Shown here: one piece after another, positions 57,995-64,000 of the stretch | How positions within the stretch are numbered: position 1 is the first letter of the stretch | How the letters are laid out: each line of letters starts with the position of its first letter | Assembly (NCBI RefSeq): GCF_019578655.1 | Contig: NC_063258.1 | Location: forward strand, 26,974,802-27,038,801 | Direction of reading: 5' to 3' | From: Ricinus communis | Taxonomy: Eukaryota > Streptophyta > Magnoliopsida > Malpighiales > Euphorbiaceae | DNA: 64,000 nt | Position numbers and translations under genes: made by a program | Notes under the pieces: model-generated | What the model saw: the letters and a program-made list of their open reading frames with translations, nothing else | Told to the model about the DNA's origin: nothing | Database searches by the model: none

Positions 57995-59700
57995 CTAAAA
58001 TATGTATATAAGTAACTATTTTCATACAACTTTAGGAAGACAAGATTTTATTTGTAATTTTATTATTTAAATGCTAGAAGCTTTAATGTATTGTGATGCA
58101 TTGTTATTTTCTTTTTCATTTTTATATTTATAAATATATAATAAATAAGGAAAAAGAGAAAAATATATTTCTAGAATGATCAAATGAATAGTATATGCAT
58201 TATTATATAACTCGTAAATAAATGAGATGACATGAAGTATTAATTCAAGATTTGCTAGCCAGTTGTTCAAATTTTTTTTCTTGTATTGGTGCTATCTATG
58301 TATGAACAAGAAATAATATGACTATTTCAGTTGGCTAAAAAATTATATTAAATGATATTTATGTTTTGTACTGATACTATTTGATAATATGCTTGTCTTA
58401 AGAAATTAGTAATACTTTTTGAATAGTGGTCAAACTTACATGTAAGCATATTATCAATAAATCGAAAAACAGTTACGGATTTCATATATATGAAACATTA
58501 TCAAGATCTGTGAATCGTATAATATTTACTGTAACATTTTCTTGTATTTTTTATAAAGACATAAATATAATAAGTAGCTTATATATATAAGAAATATATA
58601 TTAAGATAAATTGAACGGCTTCATTTTTAAACACAAAATTATATAAAAATTAATTATGATATATATAACAAATAAATTTTTTGATTATGAGAAGATTTCA
58701 TATTTCTCCATCTCTTTCCAACTCTCTTCTCTCATTTTTCTTTCTTTTTCAAAAATTGCAAAAGCAATGCAAAATGTCCATAATCCAATTAAATCAACAG
58801 ACTTAATCACCAATTGACAAAACCCAACAGAAATTTAAAAGTTGAAACCCATATTAATAAAATCAATCGTCAATGTCCACTTTCTCTACTTGTTTCTTTT
58901 CATCAATAGTAATGATAGATAGAACTTCTGCACCTCTGCAGTCATTTATTTAATTCAACTTTTAACTTTTTCTCTATCTTTATATCTAATTTTTCTTTTT
59001 CTCAAATCATATAAAATCCATCACATCAAAGATTCATTTCCATACGCAATTTTTGATTCTCTATTTTTATTTATTAATTATCTCTTTTTTTTTTAATTTA
59101 TATTACATCACTTTTAGATTAATTTTTTACAATTAGAAAACATAACTTACAAAAATTATCATGTCACCTCAAGCTAACATAAATGTATATTTTCATTTAA
59201 CAAAGAGTTAATATTAAAGCTTTTAATTAAAAATTTGATTGTGTCTAAATATAATTTAAGGATTAATTTGCCCATCGCATTAAATATTAAGGATAAAAAT
59301 CTCTTTTGATAATCTGTAATTCTATAGACATCATGGCCAAAAATTGAAAAAAAAACAAAACAAATAAATGGTTTTGTTAAGTAAATTCTTGTCAATTCCA
59401 CGACGAGAATTTAGACTTATCCGCTAAGAAATTTTCCGATATTTCGGCCGGAACAGCATCACGGAAACAAGAAGCGAAAGAATCATAAAACGACAAAAAA
59501 CAAATAGCTTAATCCTAAAACCAACGGAACTTGCCAGTCAAACAACAAACTACCAGTCAGTTCAAAAAACACTATTTCCCAGTAATATTTCACTTGCTCC
59601 AAATCATAACCAGGGCCAATACTTCAAACCCAACTTCAAAGTCTAGCTGGTTACAACAACAACTGCTCTGTTGATAGCCATTTCCTTTTGTTTTCAAATG
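54800..59700. other. Large AT-rich intergenic region
   Basis: About 4.9 kb without a supported gene on either strand. It holds many A/T homopolymers, a TA run at 57968-57994, and short chance frames (for example 55892-56125, 58067-58270, 59174-59401). The last few hundred bases should hold the promoter of the Rab gene. Confidence 0.6.
57968..57994. repeat. (TA)n microsatellite
   Basis: A 27-bp alternating AT run in the large intergenic region. Confidence 0.9.
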
Positions 59701-59712
59701 CCCTTTTTATAC

Positions 59713-59793
59713 ATGAAGCCAGAAAGTCTTTGCCTTTTGTGTTTGTGTTTTAGTTTTGAACTAATAATTCAAGATCATAATCTATCTGTGTAA
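59713..59793 (+). CDS. Possible upstream ORF before the Rab gene
   Basis: ATG at 59713 and TAA at 59791-59793: 26 codons, Leu/Cys-rich (MKPESLCLLCLCFSF...). It ends 18 bp before the Rab start codon. If the transcript starts upstream of 59713, this could dampen translation of the GTPase. A TTTTTATA motif just before it could instead be the TATA box, which would leave it outside the mRNA. Confidence 0.25.
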   Translation: MKPESLCLLCLCFSFELIIQDHNLSV

Positions 59794-59811
59794 AAATTTC
59801 ATCAATTGGTA

Positions 59812-62759
59812 ATGGCAAGACCAAACAACAAGAACATACAAGCCAAGCTGGTGGGTATGTCTTTCCCTTCTTTGTTTGTAAATATATTTTCATTCAAGAA
59901 AACAAGAGAATAATAAACAATTTGTTTTTTTCTTGTTTCAAATGAGATGGGTTTTTGTTGTTCTGAGTTTATAACTGTAACAATTCTATATGGGTTATAT
60001 ATTCCTATGCTCAAGTAAGATTATTCAATTTTTCCTAATATATGAATGGCTGGCATGTGAATCAATTTTCAGTTTGCTTTCACATTTAGGTTATTACCCG
60101 ATTTGGATGAGTATTAGGGAGTCAGCTGTATCTGGATTGTTTGTAATGGTGCTTTAGAACAACTTCTCAAAGTAATCATAACTTAGCTGTTAATGTTTGA
60201 ATAGCTGATTTCAACTGCTCAATGCTCATCCAATCAGGCCCTTGGTATTTGTTACAGGAGTTCTTTGATAATTGTATGATGACGTTAACAATTCTTGCAT
60301 GAATCGTTGCGAAAGATGTTGACCTTTGACATTATTTTCTTCAGGTACTTCTTGGGGACATGGGAACTGGAAAGACAAGTCTGGTTTTGAGATTTGTCAA
60401 GGGCCAATTTTTTGATTTCCAGGTTCATTCTTGATTTTACTTATTTCACTTTGCTACTGAAGCATCATTATTTATTGTGTATGACTTCTAACATGAGTAC
60501 AATGATTAGGAATCGACAATTGGAGCTGCCTTTTTCACTCAGGTTTTGTCGCTGAATGAGGCCACTATAAAGTTTGATATATGGGACACAGCAGGGCAGG
60601 AGCGATATCATAGCTTGGCTCCGATGTACTACCGTGGTGCAGCTGCAGCTGTTGTGGTGTATGATATCACAAGCACGGTACTTATATTCATCAATCTTCT
60701 GTCATTTAATTGCAACTCATTGCTTATACTTTATAGTTTTAGGGATTGTGCAATTGGATCATTAATCATTAATGAGCTGATTATTTAGCTTTCGGTAGGC
60801 ATAAGCCTACCTCTAATAGCTTTCGGTAGGCATAAGCCTACCTCTAATAGCTTTCATTCGAGTCCTTTATTTTCTTGCATTTGTAGGTCAACTGTCTTGA
60901 AGTCTTTTTTTTTCGACATTTTCTTTTACTCGGTCAAAGTATGATTCAGAATACATTTTCAGATCTTAGTGGATTATAAAATGTAAAAGCAAGTGTCATC
61001 AAACAAAATGGTTATTTAATCGAGACATTTTGAGGTCAGACCCTATCAAGTGATGCATTTGTTATGTTTGTATGCGCAACAATATTCTGCGTAGATACTA
61101 AATAGAGATGGCACAAACATGTTGCAAAGGATGGCTGTGTTTCACTTATGCAAACATAATTAATACAAAATATCTATCAAGGACAACATGACTTATGTAT
61201 CACATGATGTGGAAATTCTCATGTTAAATATACGATTTAGCTTTTTTTATTTTAGTGATCATTTCACCTGGAATTTCCCTTCTTATTAGGATGGAATTGT
61301 TTTAATTTCTTAAGTAGCTAGACTAATTCTTTTGTGTTGTAGGATTCATTTGAGAGAGCCAAAAGATGGGTTCTAGAATTGCAAAGACAAGGTAACCGTC
61401 TCAGATGTACAAAGCATTTTGATATTGATTTTTGCTCAGCTTGAGAATTTACGAAGCATATCTGGTATAGGCATCAGGCTTGTGATTAATGTTTATGTTG
61501 TGCATTATCTTTTCTAATTTTACTTTCTTTTTCTCCATGTCTCTTTGTGTATGAAGATTTCAAGCTGCTAACCATTGCTATACACTGTAGTTTCATAGCT
61601 TCCACATGATATCTGCTTTTCCAGTCACTAGATCCTCAGTTTCCAGTGTTCCTACTATCTTCTCAGCCTTTTAGTTTTGGCTGCTTCCCTGCTTCTGAAG
61701 TTCTGAACATTTTTATAGTTTCAGTGTTCTGAGTTTAAAAGCTGTTTTAATAGAGTTTTGAAGTAAATATTTTATTGAAATTCCAAGTAACTTGTTTATC
61801 TTTAAAATCTCCTTTATATGAATATGAAATTCAACTTCATACATTGTTCATAACTGTTCCCACTCCATGTTTAGTGTTTATAACTTTTTATAAGTTGTAT
61901 CAGGTAATCCAAATTTGATTATGTTCTTGGCGGCCAACAAAGTTGACTTGGGAGATAAAAGAAAAGTTGCCAGTGAGGTATTTCACAATCTGATTAACTT
62001 CATATTTCCTCTATCCCTATTGTGGGTTTGGCTGAAGATCATTAATTTTACCCAAAAAGAAGTCTGTATTGTATGTAGAAGTTTTTTGTTTTGCGGACAT
62101 GTATTTGATGCAAATATGCAAATGGCAACCAACTTTTGCAGGAAGGTGAGCAATATGCTAAAGAAAATGGCTTGGTTTTTCTTGAAACTTCTGCAAAAAC
62201 AGCACAAAATGTCAATGAGCTCTTTTATGAAATAGGTAATTACATGGTTTTTTTACTTCTTTGGATGGAATCTGTTGCGATTTTAATGGATATTGTGCCA
62301 TCTTCATATCTGGTTCATTGGCTGGAGCCACTTACTGAGGCATGCCTAAAATTGCTTATGGGATCCAATGTCTGTTACTATGCTTAAAATTTTTCACAAT
62401 AAAGAATGAGTGGAAAATGGGGTACTTCATTCTGAAAAAACGGGAACTGAAATATCAGATCACTTAAATGGATGCAGGGTCCATAATAGATTAACAAGTC
62501 CGAAATGTTGAACAGTTGAGTTCCACTGGTTCGTTCACTCAGAATTTCTGGTGGTCATTCTCATAAATTTTTTACTGAGTGTACTATATAGTAAGCAATA
62601 ATTTTCACTTGGAACTGCTTTTTTTCGTGCTCAATGCTCATAGTAACATGTCTTCTTGCAGCTAAGAAATTGGCAAAAGCTGCCCCTTCTCGTCCAACTG
62701 GAATGAAATTGCAAAACAGACAACCAGAACGCTCAAGAGGGATGTTCTGCTGCTCCTAA
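59812..62759 (+). CDS. RHN1: Rab5-type small GTPase (RHN1/RABF2-like), seven exons
   Basis: A Rab5-family GTPase that governs endosome fusion and vacuolar trafficking. Exons 59812-59850, 60345-60422, 60510-60677, 61343-61391, 61904-61977, 62142-62235 and 62662-62759 sum to 600 nt, 199 aa, with matching phases. P-loop GDMGTGKT (17-24), switch-I Thr42 in ESTIGAAFF, switch II WDTAGQE (Gln69 intact), NKVD (123-126) and ETSAK (151-155) are all present. It ends in FCCS, so Cys197-Cys198 would be doubly geranylgeranylated. The N-terminus [13 protein letters not shown] is that of conventional plant Rab5, not the myristoylated ARA6 type. The gene looks intact. A 31-bp tandem duplication lies in its third intron. 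Confidence 0.95.
60787..60848 (+). repeat. 31-bp tandem duplication with hairpin in a Rab intron
   Basis: Two identical 31-bp units (60787-60817 and 60818-60848) plus a few bases of a third. Each holds GTAGGCATAAGCCTAC, a 6-bp stem with a 4-base loop. In the intron between exons 3 and 4. Confidence 0.95.
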
Positions 62760-64000
62760 TGAATGATGATTCCCATACTTGATCTACTTGTATGTAAACT
62801 TAGCAATGTTCTTTGATTTTTATGTCTTCATTCTTATTCAGATAAATGATGAACATGGTTCCATCACTTGTTCTATAACTTCCTAAGTTCATAATTTGAT
62901 GAACATGCTCGACGACGATTCCTATGGTTGATTGATGTAATCAGTTCTCAAAATTTTACTAATCCCTACACTGTTTTTTTTTTTTTTCCAAATGGAACAG
63001 GAAGGATCTCCTGAACTCTTGGAGAGGATATCGCAATTTACAGGAATCAAATGGGATATTTCAAGAGAAAATTGTTCTGTGCAGAAGGCAATTCTCGTGA
63101 AAATTTGTTGTATGTATATTTGTTACCTCTCAAATACAAATGCCTTGTGACAATACTAAACATTAACATGCTCGATTATATGCAAGAAAAGACTGTTTGA
63201 TCTTTAAAGTGAATAAGGCTAATTACAGAATCCATGGAGTTCTGTGTACAATGCAACTCCACAATAGATAGTGCAAAGAAAGAAGCTGGGAATTACTCTT
63301 CCAACTCTCAATGGCCTCCCTAGAGTATTGATGAAATGACCAATTGCCCTTAAGCTGCACTTAGCACGGCTCTATCGTGTGCATATATATAAAACAAGGA
63401 GTGGGCAAACATCCTTCAATTTCACTTCGATTTTGGAGGCACAAATTCAGAAAAATTCTGACCAATACCATAAAAAGAAAGATGAGAGTTGTGTACTATT
63501 CATGTTAATAAATTAGCATAGCTTTTAGCTGCCATTGGTTTGTCGCTTTGCCTTGAGATAGGAATCACCGCTGACTCAAACTTTGCCTTCTGTTGAGAAA
63601 ACAAAAGTGATTACCGAAGTTGGAAGCCTTTTTATCATTTACAGTCCCTTGTCCGCAGACTTGAATTGGGCTCGGTGCTTGGCCCATTTTGTTAAAAATT
63701 CTTTAAGAATAAAGAAAAGAAAAACCATGTCCTATCCCTTATCTTATGGATGGTTCAAGCAGTAGGACCTCACACCAACACATCTAACCAATTATCTAAT
63801 AACCTTATTGACACCGGTTGAAGTCATTGTTTACTAAAGCATCAGCTTGCATGTATTAATAATATATTATAACAAGTTTTACATGTTTGAACCATAACCA
63901 AGTTTCATCAGTTTTCGAACTACTTATATTACCATGCTTTTTGGAGATTCCACTCACTCAAATCTCAAATAGGGTATTAGTATTTAATCAAGTAAAGAAT
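62760..64000. other. 3' UTR of the Rab gene and following intergenic DNA
   Basis: After the stop at 62759 come the likely 3' UTR, a T-run near 62973-62988 and AT-rich DNA. A + frame at 63583-63765 has no domain. Nothing else supported to the window end. Confidence 0.55.

Overview
This window is nuclear DNA of a flowering plant, most likely a eudicot. It holds intron-rich genes with GT-AG introns, AT-rich intergenic DNA with (TA)n microsatellites, and plant-only gene families (FRIGIDA-like, MUT9-like kinase, arabinogalactan peptide, LEA_2). It also holds a chromovirus retrotransposon and two endogenous plant pararetroviruses (Caulimoviridae). The species cannot be told from the sequence alone. 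No rRNA, tRNA or CRISPR array was seen.

Layout. 1-6223: the 3' part of an endogenous caulimovirid (EPRV-A, + strand). It has a movement-protein tail, coat/zinc-finger/protease, and RT/RNase H, then a repeat-rich promoter-like region aimed at the next gene. 6617-10400 (-): a complete nine-exon ALDH2C4-type aldehyde dehydrogenase, 502 aa. 12523-15694 (-): a complete three-exon FRIGIDA-like protein, 547 aa. 18554-19900 (-): a chain of small in-phase exons that I do not recognise. 20916-26493 (-): a complete 17-exon MUT9-like/casein-kinase-I kinase, 663 aa. 29922-39176 (-): a second, rearranged caulimovirid (EPRV-B). It carries an inverted copy of part of its movement gene at the far end, a 1.5-kb LTR-like block inside it, and (TA)n tracts at both edges. 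39805-44808 (+): a complete but coding-dead Ty3 chromovirus with 300-bp LTRs and a TTATG target-site duplication. 45327-45625 (-): a 65-aa arabinogalactan peptide. 48372-48644 (+) and 54478-54714 (-): two members of the small CxCSPTxHxGSFRCRxH family. 49709-51872 (-): a membrane-anchored LEA_2 protein. 59812-62759 (+): a complete seven-exon Rab5-type GTPase (RHN1-like), 199 aa.

The host genes show no common pathway. They cover phenylpropanoid aldehyde oxidation, FRIGIDA-type regulation, light/chromatin kinase signalling, the cell surface, and endosomal traffic. The gene models rest on splice-phase bookkeeping: each full model sums to a whole number of codons and matches the usual length of its family. 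The points most worth a second look are the viral promoter facing the 3' end of ALDH2C4, the inverted-end structure of EPRV-B with its (TA)n borders, the unrecognised exon chain at 18.5-19.9 kb, and the contrast between near-identical LTRs and a wrecked interior in the Ty3 element.
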